A stretch of 64,000 nucleotides of DNA from positions 5,695,001 through 5,759,000 of the forward strand of contig NZ_JAPENW010000001.1 of assembly GCF_026341855.1 (NCBI RefSeq), given 5' to 3'. The position numbers were made by a program, and so were the translations under genes. A model generated the notes under the pieces. The model did not search any database, was not told where the DNA came from, and was given only the letters and a program-made list of their open reading frames with translations. This document shows, in pieces, positions 1 through 7,861 of the stretch (its first letter is position 1; each line of letters opens with the position of its first letter). This stretch comes from Streptomyces sp. NBC_00568. Lineage in GTDB: Bacteria; Actinomycetota; Actinomycetes; Streptomycetales; Streptomycetaceae.

Positions 1-321
1 ATCGGCGTGGGGGACGGGCTGTCCTGAGGGTTCTGCACCGGTCGCGACGCCGGCACCTCTCTGCTCGAACGGTGGGGGGAGCCCGAGGGAGGGACCGGCT
101 GGAAGGGCCGGCGGCCGGGGACGTCGTAGGTGTGCACGTACGTGCCAACGACCCCGCCGCCCAACAGATGCGGCCGATACGGTCATTTCGCAGGTCATCC
201 GGAGTGAGCGGCGCGCGCGAGGGCGCGGGGAACCGCGCGGACAACCCTCCCCGGCCGGAGCCGGCCGGATGCCCTCAGTTCCCGGGCGAACCCCGCCGAG
301 CGCGCGCGTACCGCCCCGCCC
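1..321. other. Left edge, no supported gene
   Basis: No convincing gene is seen. Open frames here are arginine/proline-rich shadow frames. An in-frame stop at 25-27 could be the end of a plus-strand gene lying left of the window, but eight codons are too few to judge. The region forms the downstream flank of the minus-strand gene that ends at 322. Confidence 0.4.
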
Positions 322-1095
322 TCACGTACCGGCGAGCGGCATCGCGGCCGCCACCAGCTTGCCGTTGGCCGCCGCCTTGTCGAGCGCGTCGCGCAGCAGG
401 TCCTCCCGGGGCTGACGGCCGATGGAGCCGACCGGCGCCGCGAACAGCAGCACCTGCTGGTGCTTGTTGGCGGCGGCGCGCCAGCTCTCGGTGACCTGGA
501 GCGCCTGGTGCGCCTGCCACCAGGCGACGGGCGAGCCACCGCCGGTGCCCGGCTGCAGCACGGCGTGCAGCTGGCCCATGGCGAGCAGTACGGACCAGCC
601 GTGCAGGACCGGCGGCACCGAGTTCAGCTCGGTCGCGGGCATGAAGCCCTGCTCGATCAGCAGGGGCAGGAAGTCGTCGCCGATGTCGGTCGAGCCGGGG
701 CGCACGATCGGCCCGGTCGGTTCGACGACGAGCGCCGGGTGCAACTCGCCGTTGATGAGGACGAGTCCGCTGGTGACGCCGAGCACGGCCTGCTCGGGGG
801 CGGACTCGGCGGGCGGGCCGTCGGGGTGGATCGAGCGGACGGCGCCCTGGAGTTGCTCCTCGGTCACCTGTACGACCTGTGAGGGCAGGCAGGTGGCGTG
901 GGCGAAGGCGAGGACGGCGGTCTCGTCGCCGATGAACAGGACGGTGCTGGTGCGCTCCTGTTCCGAGTCGCCCGGAGTGCGGCACGACGTGCAGTCGTAA
1001 CTGCCGGGGGCGTTCTCTCCGGCGAGCAGCCGGTCGGCTTCTTCGTCGCCGATCTCGGCGCGTACGTCGTCGCTGACGTCGAGCATGCGCGGCAC
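322..1095 (-). CDS. Conserved actinobacterial hypothetical protein (257 aa)
   Basis: Acidic soluble protein of 257 residues with no signal peptide or membrane segment. I do not recognise a catalytic family. Near residues 35-38 there is a CTSC pair, followed by hydrophobic strands and a C-terminal helical segment. The overall look (a small Cys motif, then an alternating strand pattern) is that of a cytosolic protein of unknown function common in Streptomyces. The start MPRMLDV is preceded by a GAGGAG-like ribosome site on the minus strand. It is transcribed divergently from the rpf genes across a 536-base gap. The function is unknown; the coding call rests on length, codon composition and absence of a better frame. 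Confidence 0.75.
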   Translation of the reverse strand: MPRMLDVSDDVRAEIGDEEADRLLAGENAPGSYDCTSCRTPGDSEQERTSTVLFIGDETAVLAFAHATCLPSQVVQVTEEQLQGAVRSIHPDGPPAESAPEQAVLGVTSGLVLINGELHPALVVEPTGPIVRPGSTDIGDDFLPLLIEQGFMPATELNSVPPVLHGWSVLLAMGQLHAVLQPGTGGGSPVAWWQAHQALQVTESWRAAANKHQQVLLFAAPVGSIGRQPREDLLRDALDKAAANGKLVAAAMPLAGT

Positions 1096-1631
1096 GGTGG
1101 CTCCTCGGGATGCGGTGCGTGGCGGTGCCGGGTGGCTCCCGGCCCATGAATCGGGGGTTCCCGGCTCATGAAGATGTCAACGGGTGATCTGTGGCCGGAG
1201 TCACGCTCGAGAGCGAACGGAATCGAACCATCCGACGCCCACGGTGAAGTCACCCCCGGAATTGGTTACTCCGAGTCAACTTCCAGGAGTCCGAAGGAAG
1301 TTGAATGGGTGAAGTGGGTCACAGATCACAAGGGGAGCAGGTCGACAAATCCGGAAATCACCCAATGAAGTGGGTGGCCGAAAATCGATGATACCTGCGG
1401 TAACGGCGAACTGGCCTCGAATGACAAGGAGTTGGTTGATATCGGGGCGCCCGGCTCCATAGATTCCTGGGCCGTGTGCACAGAGCACCGCTCGGGTACG
1501 TCCGCCGGCCGCATCACACCGGACCACAGCACAGCCTTCGGCGGACGGGGGCGGAGCGCGACGGCCGCGTCCTACACGCGGGCCGCCGTGTCCCGTCCTG
1601 GGGGACCCCGGGTGTTTCGAGAGGGAACTAC
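1096..1631. promoter_or_regulatory. Long intergenic region / rpfA 5' region
   Basis: This 536-base gap separates the divergent hypothetical gene and rpfA, so it must hold two promoters and a long rpfA leader. It is less GC-rich between about 1260 and 1440. I looked for the c-di-AMP (ydaO-type) riboswitch that precedes rpfA in S. coelicolor and did not recognise its conserved core, nor a clear GTG-N6-CAC Crp site. No small gene is convincing. Confidence 0.4.
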
Positions 1632-2321
1632 ATGTCCGCATGTGCCGATAGCACTCACGAGAACAGTCACAAGGCTCGTACGGCGAACAAGACGCGTACG
1701 ACGGCGGTCCTCGCCGGGGCGGCACTGCTCGCCCCGCTCGGACTGCTCGCCGCGACCGGCGAGGCCACCGCGGCCGACAGTGGAGTGTGGGACCGCATCG
1801 CCCAGTGCGAGAGCGGCGGCAACTGGCACATCAACACCGGCAACGGCTACTACGGGGGGCTTCAGTTCTCCGCGGGCACCTGGCGCGCCTACGGCGGCAC
1901 GGCCTACGCGCCGACCGCCGACCAGGCCTCCAGGAGCGCGCAGATCGCCGTCGCGTCCAAGGTCCAGCGCGCACAGGGATGGGGGGCCTGGCCCACCTGC
2001 TCGGCCCGCGCCGGAGCCTACGGAAACGCGCCCGCCTCGGGTGCGGGGTCGGCCGCGGGAGCGGCGACCACCAAGTCGGCGCCCAAGTCGGCGCCCAAGT
2101 CCGCCCCGGCGAAGCAGGCACCGGCGAAGACGCCGGAACGTCCGTCGGGCCACACCAACCGCGGCTCGTCCCGCGGCGACTACACCGTCCGCGCCGGCGA
2201 CACCCTGAGTGCCATCGCCGCGCGGCACGGGACCACCTGGCGGAAGATCTACGCCGCCAACGAGTCCGTCATCGGCGGTGATCCCGACCTGATCGTGCCC
2301 GGGCAGCGGCTCGACGTCTGA
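1632..2321 (+). CDS. rpfA: Resuscitation-promoting factor, transglycosylase + LysM
   Basis: Secreted peptidoglycan hydrolase of 229 residues, probably acting on spore or vegetative walls during germination and growth. The start is ATG 1632 (MSACADS), preceded by GAGAGGGA; an open frame extends further upstream but lacks a ribosome site. A hydrophobic signal segment lies at about residues 25-47. The Rpf/lysozyme-like domain follows directly (GVWDRIAQCESGG...), with the expected catalytic glutamate at residue 60 and the family's paired cysteines. An Ala/Lys/Pro-rich linker with short repeats leads to a C-terminal LysM domain from about residue 183 (YTVRAGDTLSAIA). A second rpf gene lies 118 bases downstream on the same strand. 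The architecture matches S. coelicolor RpfA. Confidence 0.92.
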   Translation: MSACADSTHENSHKARTANKTRTTAVLAGAALLAPLGLLAATGEATAADSGVWDRIAQCESGGNWHINTGNGYYGGLQFSAGTWRAYGGTAYAPTADQASRSAQIAVASKVQRAQGWGAWPTCSARAGAYGNAPASGAGSAAGAATTKSAPKSAPKSAPAKQAPAKTPERPSGHTNRGSSRGDYTVRAGDTLSAIAARHGTTWRKIYAANESVIGGDPDLIVPGQRLDV

Positions 2322-2348
2322 GCCCCGCTCCCCCTCGTCCCGGGCACG

Positions 2349-2382
2349 GGGCCCCGCCCGGTCGTCCGACCGGGTGGGGCCC
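2349..2382 (+). terminator. Hairpin after rpfA
   Basis: A GC-rich inverted repeat (arms 2349-2364 and 2367-2382, one G-U pair) follows the rpfA stop by 27 bases. There is no T-run, as is usual in Streptomyces. It probably separates rpfA from the next rpf gene, making them two transcription units. Confidence 0.6.
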
Positions 2383-2439
2383 TGGGCGTGCCGGGCGCGG
2401 CTGGGCGGGAGGAAGCGACGGTCTGCTTAGCGTGGCCCG

Positions 2440-3036
2440 ATGTCTCCCATGCCGACCAGACGGACCCTGCCGACCAAGTGGACCGTGCCCGGGCTGTCGG
2501 GCGGACGAGTCCGGTACGCGGCCGCGGTCGCCGCCGTGCTGGCCGCCCTCGTTCCCCAGGGCGCGGCCGCCGTGCAGCGATCCCCGCTCCCCGGCCCCCG
2601 GACGGCCGGGGTGTCCTACGACTGCGCGGACGACGAGTGGCCCTGGGGCTGTCTCGCCGAGTGCGAGAGCGGCGGCAACTGGCACATCAACACCGGGAAC
2701 GGCTACTACGGGGGGCTTCAGTTCTGGCAGCCCACCTGGAAGGAGTTCGGGGGGCTCGCCTACGCGCCCCGCGCCGATCTCGCCACCCGCGCGGAGCAGA
2801 TCAAGGTCGCCAAGAAGGTGCTGGCCGTCCAGGGGTGGGGAGCCTGGCCCGCCTGTTCCAAGAAGTACGGACTGCAGATCCGCTTCCACGTGGTGAAGAC
2901 CGGCGAGACACTCTCGTCCATCGCCCGCAAGTACCGGATCAAGGGCGGCTGGCAGGCGCTCTACAAGGCCAACACGAAGAAGATCGGTACCAGTCCGGAC
3001 CGGCTCAAGCCGGGCACCCAGCTCGTCATCCCCTAG
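2440..3036 (+). CDS. rpfC: Second Rpf-like transglycosylase with LysM
   Basis: Secreted Rpf-family muralytic enzyme, 198 residues. A hydrophobic segment at about residues 26-45 looks like a signal peptide. The Rpf domain has CESGGNWHINTGNGYYGGLQF with the likely catalytic glutamate at residue 76. A C-terminal LysM domain starts near residue 150 (FHVVKTGETLSSIARKY) and binds peptidoglycan. A stretch of about 65 bases around the active site is almost identical to the matching part of rpfA, pointing to tandem duplication or gene conversion. The last 11 bases overlap the end of the convergent livF gene. I use the name rpfC because the S. coelicolor paralogue next to rpfA has this architecture; orthology is inferred. 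Confidence 0.88.
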   Translation: MSPMPTRRTLPTKWTVPGLSGGRVRYAAAVAAVLAALVPQGAAAVQRSPLPGPRTAGVSYDCADDEWPWGCLAECESGGNWHINTGNGYYGGLQFWQPTWKEFGGLAYAPRADLATRAEQIKVAKKVLAVQGWGAWPACSKKYGLQIRFHVVKTGETLSSIARKYRIKGGWQALYKANTKKIGTSPDRLKPGTQLVIP

Positions 3037-3697
3037 GCCGCGTCCCTCTCCGGGCCGCCTCGGCCGCCTCTCCGCTGAACACGACGGCGCCACGGCGCAG
3101 TTCATGGACGTACGTCGTCCGGCCCGGCCGCGCGCGCAGCCCCGGCGGCATGCGCTGCTCGGCGACCACCACGCACGCGTCGAGCGCGCCGAGCAGCTCG
3201 TACGTCCGGGCCGCGACCGTCGGCGACATGCCCTGCGCGGGTTCGTCGACGAGCACCACGCGCGCGCGTGCCAGGAGGGCGCGGGAGAGGGCGAGCATGC
3301 GCTGTTCGCCCCCGGAGAGGGTGCCTGCGCGGCGGGGGAGGAGCGGCGCGAGGTGCGGATAGGCGTCCAGGGCGGCCGTGATGTCGCCCGCCGCGAGTTC
3401 CAGGTTCTCGCGGACGGTCAGCGAACCGAACACGGCCCGGCGTTCCGGGACGAGGCACAGTCCGCGCCGGGCCCGCTCGAACGCGGGCACGCGCGTCACG
3501 TCGGCGCCGTCCCAGACGACGGCTCCCGCGGACAGCGGCACGGTCCCGGCGAGGGCGCGCAGCACCGTCGTACGCCCGGAGCCGTTGCGGCCCAGCAGGA
3601 CGGTGAGGCCGGGGCCGGGGGCGACCAGGGTCACGCCGTGCAGGGCCTCCAGGGGGCCGTAGCGCACGCGCGCGTGGCGCAGGGCGATGCCGCTCAT
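3026..3697 (-). CDS. livF: LivF-type ABC ATPase with Arg in Walker A
   Basis: ATP-binding subunit of a branched-chain amino-acid (HAAT) ABC importer, 223 residues, cytoplasmic face of the membrane. Its Walker A reads GRNGSGRTT, so the invariant lysine is arginine (residue 42, codon CGT); the signature LSGGEQ and Walker B VVLVDEP are normal. It overlaps the upstream LivHMG fusion gene by four bases, so translation is likely coupled. The second ATPase of the complex is the LivG part of that fusion. An Arg at this position normally impairs ATP hydrolysis, so this subunit may be a degenerate partner, but the rest of the fold looks intact. Confidence 0.88.
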   Translation of the reverse strand: MSGIALRHARVRYGPLEALHGVTLVAPGPGLTVLLGRNGSGRTTVLRALAGTVPLSAGAVVWDGADVTRVPAFERARRGLCLVPERRAVFGSLTVRENLELAAGDITAALDAYPHLAPLLPRRAGTLSGGEQRMLALSRALLARARVVLVDEPAQGMSPTVAARTYELLGALDACVVVAEQRMPPGLRARPGRTTYVHELRRGAVVFSGEAAEAARRGTRPRG

Positions 3698-6612
3698 CCG
3701 CCGGTCCTCGTGTCCAGGACGCGGTCGGCGGGCCCCGAGGTGACGATCCGTCCGGCCGCCATGACGTGGACGGTGTGGGCCAGGTCGGCGACCAGATCGA
3801 GATCGTGCTCGACGACCAGGAGGGCCATGCCGTCCGCGGCCAGCGCCCGCAGCACGCGGGCCAGCGCGGTCACCTCACCGGTGTCGAGACCGGCCGCGGG
3901 TTCGTCGAGCAGCAGCACCCGGGGGCTTCCGGCGAGCGCCCGGGCCAGTTCGACGCGCCGGAGCGTCCCGGTCGGCAGCCCCGCCGCGGGCAGCGACCGC
4001 ACCGGCCCGTCCAGCTCGAACAGGCGCAACGCCCGCTCCACCGCGCCCGGATCGGCGATCCGCCCCTGCTCGGCGCCGACGCGCACGTTCTCGGCCACGG
4101 TCAGCGACGGGAAGACCGCCAGCTGCTGAAAGGTCCGCGCGATCCCCAGCCGTGTCCGCGCGTGCGCCGCGAGACGGGTGATGTCCCGCCCGCCGAGCAG
4201 CACCCGTCCGCCCGAGGGCCGCAGCGTCCCCGCGAGACAGTGGAAGAGGGTGCTCTTCCCGGCACCGTTGGGCCCGACGACCGCGGTGACCCGCCCTGGC
4301 GGGATGTCCAGAGAGACCCCGTCGAGAGCGGTGAACCCGCCGTAGGCGACGCGGAGCCGCCGGGCGGTCAACGGGGGCGACGGAGCCCGGGCGGGGCGGT
4401 GGGTGCCGTCCGCCGCCGGCCTCGTCATGCGGGATCGGCCAGGAGACTCGGCCGCCACGGGGGGAGCCGGGGGCCCGGCAGGTACCGCGGGAGGAGGACC
4501 GGCGCCCGGCGCCGCGGACGCCGGTCCCGGTCGCGGCTGCCGTGCCGGGTGCGCACCGCGTGCCGGACGCCGCGGGTCCGGCGGGCTCCCCGGCCCGTGG
4601 GCGTCCTGGCCCGGACGGCGGGAAGCGGGGGAGCCGGGGGAGGCGGGGCGCGGTCGCCCGGAGGTCCTCGGCCTTCTCCGGTCCAGGTGGGCCGGAGCCG
4701 TGGCCTCCGTGGCCCCCGTGGGCGCCTGCGGCACGAGGGCCGCGGGCCGCGCCTCCGCCGCCGGGCGCAGGTTCCGGCGGACGCGCGCGCCCAGCGGGGT
4801 CAGGGTCGCCCCGCGGTGCAGCCGGAGCCGGGACGTCGCCGCGCGCAGGGCCTCGTAGGGGCCTTCGGGGAAGCGGCCGACCAGGACGGCGAGGACACCG
4901 ATCAGGGCCGCCGCCACCCCGCCGCGGGCCCCCGCGTCGAGCCCGACCAGCAGCGCCGCGGCGAGCAGCGCCCCGAGCACACTGTCGGCGCCGAGCACGA
5001 CGACCGCCGCGAACCAGAGCAGACCACGCACGGGGTCGTAGGCGGTGGCGTCGAAGGCGCGCAGGCCCATGCCGAGCATGCCGCCGCCCAGCGCGGCCAG
5101 CGCGGCCCCCGCGACGAACGCGGTCAGTTTCAGGGCCGGGACGCGGACGCCCGCCGCCGACGCGCCCGCCTCGTGGTCACGCATGGCGGCCAGGGCGCGG
5201 CCGGTCCGGCCCCGGCGCAGCGTGTGCGCCGCGAGCAACGCGGCCGCCAGCAGCACGAGTTCGAGGATGTAGTACGCGCGGTCGCCGTCGAACCCGGCGG
5301 GACGGCCCAGGGACAGACCGGACACCGCGTACGGCTGTGCGAAGACGAAGCGGCTGACGCCCACGCCCACCGCGAACGTGGCCACCGCGAGCGCCAGACC
5401 GTGCCGTCTGATGGCCGGCCATCCGGTGAGCACACCGAGCGGGGCCACCAGGAGCACGGCCACCGCCAGCGCGGCCAGCTCGGGCAGCCGGGGCAGCCCC
5501 GGGAAGCGGCCCGCCGCCAGCAGGGCCGTGAAGAGGGCGCCCAGACCGGCGTACGCGGCCTGCCCCAGCGAGATCTGGCCCCCGCGGCCGGTGACCACGA
5601 CCAGGGACAGCAGGACGACACCGAGCGCGGGCACCTGGACCGAGGTGTGCAGGTCCGAGCCCGCGAGACCGAGGGGCAGCAGGAACAGGACCACGGCCGC
5701 GGCCCAGGCCCCGGGCGGCGTCGACACCCGGGCCGGCGTCGTCCGCGGGAGCGCGTCACGGGCGCCGATGCCGGGCAGGACGAGCGCGGCGACCAGCAGC
5801 GCGACCACGAAGAGGTTGGCGCCGACCGCCTGGAGCAGCGGTTCCGCCCACCCCGAGGGGTGCAGCCGGGTGAGCTGGCTCTGCGCGACCCCGATGCCCA
5901 GGGCGACGACGACGGCCACCGGGAGACTGCGCATCCGGGCGGCCACCGCGACCGCCATCACCTCCAGGACGAGCAGCGGCATGCCGTACGGGTCCAGCCG
6001 TACGTACGGCGCGAGGAGCACGCCCGTCAGGCCCGCCGTGAACGAGCCGAAGGCCCAGCCCGCCGCGGCCACCCGGTCCGCGTCGATGCCGCCGAGCACG
6101 GACAGCGAGCGGTCGTCGACGACGGCTCGCAGCTCCGTGCCGAAGCGGGTCCACCGGGTCACCGCGCCCACGCCCACGGCCAGCGACACCGCCACCGCCA
6201 GCTGCCCCCACGGATCCGCCGACACCAGCGTCGGCGCGTCCGCCCGCGCCCCCGTGCCCCACACCAGCGCCGCCCCGCCGACCAGCAGCACGAAGACACC
6301 GATGGACGCGACGAGGGTCTGCGCCGGGTCGCCGCCGAGGACGGACAGCGGCCGGAACACGAAGCGCTCCAGGGCCATGCCGATGGCCGGGGCCACCAGC
6401 AGCAGCGTCACCGCGGCGCCGAGCGCGAGCGGCCAGCCCCACTCGACCGTGAACTGACGCAGCAGATACGCGCACACCATCGCGATCGCGCCGTGCGCGA
6501 AGTTGAGCACCCCGGTGGCGCGGTAGGTGACGATCAGCCCGATCCCGGTGAGCGCGGCGGCACTGCCGACCGAGAGACCGGCGAGGGTGAGGTCGTACGT
6601 CAGCGAGGCCAT
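3694..6612 (-). CDS. LivH-LivM-LivG tripartite fusion, branched-chain amino-acid ABC importer
   Basis: One 972-residue frame carries both permeases and one ATPase of a LIV-type importer. Residues 1 to about 290 are LivH-like (ASLTYDLTLAGLSVGSAAAL, then NFAHGAIAM). About 310-640 are LivM-like, with GQISLGQAAYAGLGA and several membrane helices. About 640-745 are a Pro/Arg/Ala-rich linker. From about 750 to the end is a LivG-like ATPase with Walker A GPNGAGKST and Walker B VLLLDEPAAG; its signature is the divergent LPTGTLRRVE. The start is ATG 6612, which overlaps the stop of the upstream gene; an internal ATG at 4428 just before the LivG part could allow a separate ATPase. Together with LivF and the binding protein at 7862 it would form a complete importer. 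Confidence 0.88.
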   Translation of the reverse strand: MASLTYDLTLAGLSVGSAAALTGIGLIVTYRATGVLNFAHGAIAMVCAYLLRQFTVEWGWPLALGAAVTLLLVAPAIGMALERFVFRPLSVLGGDPAQTLVASIGVFVLLVGGAALVWGTGARADAPTLVSADPWGQLAVAVSLAVGVGAVTRWTRFGTELRAVVDDRSLSVLGGIDADRVAAAGWAFGSFTAGLTGVLLAPYVRLDPYGMPLLVLEVMAVAVAARMRSLPVAVVVALGIGVAQSQLTRLHPSGWAEPLLQAVGANLFVVALLVAALVLPGIGARDALPRTTPARVSTPPGAWAAAVVLFLLPLGLAGSDLHTSVQVPALGVVLLSLVVVTGRGGQISLGQAAYAGLGALFTALLAAGRFPGLPRLPELAALAVAVLLVAPLGVLTGWPAIRRHGLALAVATFAVGVGVSRFVFAQPYAVSGLSLGRPAGFDGDRAYYILELVLLAAALLAAHTLRRGRTGRALAAMRDHEAGASAAGVRVPALKLTAFVAGAALAALGGGMLGMGLRAFDATAYDPVRGLLWFAAVVVLGADSVLGALLAAALLVGLDAGARGGVAAALIGVLAVLVGRFPEGPYEALRAATSRLRLHRGATLTPLGARVRRNLRPAAEARPAALVPQAPTGATEATAPAHLDRRRPRTSGRPRPASPGSPASRRPGQDAHGPGSPPDPRRPARGAHPARQPRPGPASAAPGAGPPPAVPAGPPAPPVAAESPGRSRMTRPAADGTHRPARAPSPPLTARRLRVAYGGFTALDGVSLDIPPGRVTAVVGPNGAGKSTLFHCLAGTLRPSGGRVLLGGRDITRLAAHARTRLGIARTFQQLAVFPSLTVAENVRVGAEQGRIADPGAVERALRLFELDGPVRSLPAAGLPTGTLRRVELARALAGSPRVLLLDEPAAGLDTGEVTALARVLRALAADGMALLVVEHDLDLVADLAHTVHVMAAGRIVTSGPADRVLDTRTGG

Positions 6613-7190
6613 CAGTCGTCCGGATCGGTGGGCGCCCGCTCGGTGTCGGACGGCCGTTCGGTGAGGGGCGGCCCACCGTGGGCGGCGGAGGGCCGCCCGT
6701 GCCCGTCGGCGTCGGGGTCGTCGGCGTCGTCCGGTTCGCAGATGGGGCACGGCCCGAGGTCCCCGCTCGCCAGGACGCGCGAGTCGGCCGGCACGGCCTC
6801 CGGCTTCCCGGCGACCAGGGGGCAGTCCGCGCGGTGGTACAGGGTGCCGCCGGGCACCATGAGGAGGTCGCCGCTGACGGCGAGTGGAGCGGCCGCCGCC
6901 CGCCCGGATTCCTCGGCGTCGACGGGCCCGGCGGCCACCAGCAGCCCGTACAGCTCCTCGACACGGGCCGCCGCCAGCGCGTTCCTGCCGTGCGTCAGCA
7001 GCACCGCGCCGGCGATGATCAGCGCGGCTCCGGGCACGGTGCAGGAGGCGAGGTAGGGCAGCTGACGTTCCGCGAACCGCTCACCGGAGATGCCGTACCA
7101 GCCGATGACGCACAGCACCGCCCCGGCGGCGAGCGCGGCCCAGCCGGCCCACAGGACGGGGTGCACGGTCCGCAGTCGAGCTGTCCGCAT
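6612..7190 (-). CDS. Two-TM membrane protein with His/Cys cytosolic motif
   Basis: Small membrane protein of 192 residues, first gene of the liv operon on this strand. Two hydrophobic helices lie at about residues 9-33 and 45-70. The C-terminal half is hydrophilic and contains YHRADCPLV...GPCPIC, one His and three Cys arranged like a small zinc- or haem-binding site, then an acidic tail. The start MRTARLR at 7190 is chosen because GGGAGT precedes it; the open frame extends 27 codons further without a ribosome site. Its stop overlaps the ATG of the Liv fusion, so the products are probably made together. The function is unknown; a link to the transporter is inferred from coupling alone. Confidence 0.75.
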   Translation of the reverse strand: MRTARLRTVHPVLWAGWAALAAGAVLCVIGWYGISGERFAERQLPYLASCTVPGAALIIAGAVLLTHGRNALAAARVEELYGLLVAAGPVDAEESGRAAAAPLAVSGDLLMVPGGTLYHRADCPLVAGKPEAVPADSRVLASGDLGPCPICEPDDADDPDADGHGRPSAAHGGPPLTERPSDTERAPTDPDD

Positions 7191-7312
7191 CCGGACTCCC
7201 ACACGTCGTGTATCTGTCCATGTCAGCCAATGGCTTGCACTATGCCCTCTGGAAGCTGACCCTGAAAGCACCGGGCGCGTATGGCCCGGACCGACACCCG
7301 GTGGTGAGCCAG

Positions 7313-7855
7313 ATGGTTCTCGGGAGCGACCTCAGGCGGGGGAACGCGCGAGCGGTGGCGGCGACGGCGGTTCTCGTCCTCGCCGCGGCCCTCACGGCAT
7401 GCAGCGATGACAGCGGCGGCACGAGTACGGCTCCGCCCACACCCTCCGTCGATCAGTCCACCAGCGCGCAGCCCAGCGCCACGGCACCGTCCGACCCGGC
7501 GGCTGCCGAGAAGGAGATCAAGCAGAACTGGGAGAAGTTCTTCGACCCGGCCGTCTCCACGAAGGACAAACAGGCCGTTCTGGAGAACGGCGATCAGATG
7601 GCGCAGGTGCTGCAGGGCTTCAGCGGCGACCAGCGTGGTCAGCAGGTGAAGGCGAAGGTCGGGAAGGTCGAGTTCACCTCGCCGACCGACGCGAACGTCA
7701 CCTACACGCTGACCCTGAACGGCGCCACGGCCCTGCCGAACGCCTCGGGGACGGCCGTCGAGCAGGACGGCACCTGGAAGGTCTCCGTCAAAACGCTCTG
7801 CGCGCTGGTCCAGCTGAGCGGCGACGCATCATCGAGCGCTGCCCCGGGCTGCTGA
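7313..7855 (+). CDS. Mtb12-like secreted lipoprotein
   Basis: Predicted lipoprotein of 180 residues. A positively charged start is followed by a hydrophobic stretch and a lipobox (AAALTAC), with the lipidated cysteine near residue 31. A Ser/Thr/Ala-rich linker then leads to a compact domain with KEIKQNWEKFFDP and later TYTLTLNG and GTWKVS. This resembles the low-molecular-weight antigen MTB12 family (NTF2-like fold) of actinobacteria, whose biochemical role is not settled. ATG 7313 is the best start because the signal sequence begins there; the frame is open further upstream. It lies six bases before the periplasmic-binding-protein gene and is divergent from the liv permease operon. Confidence 0.75.
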   Translation: MVLGSDLRRGNARAVAATAVLVLAAALTACSDDSGGTSTAPPTPSVDQSTSAQPSATAPSDPAAAEKEIKQNWEKFFDPAVSTKDKQAVLENGDQMAQVLQGFSGDQRGQQVKAKVGKVEFTSPTDANVTYTLTLNGATALPNASGTAVEQDGTWKVSVKTLCALVQLSGDASSSAAPGC

Positions 7856-7861
7856 GCGGCG

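Noticed and set aside
1260..1631. ydaO-type c-di-AMP riboswitch before rpfA
   Set aside because: Known before rpfA in S. coelicolor, but the conserved core was not recognised here by eye; a covariance-model search would decide.
3766..7056. 1096-residue plus-strand open frame
   Set aside because: It is the antisense shadow of the Liv fusion, rich in Arg/Gly/Glu/His with no domains.
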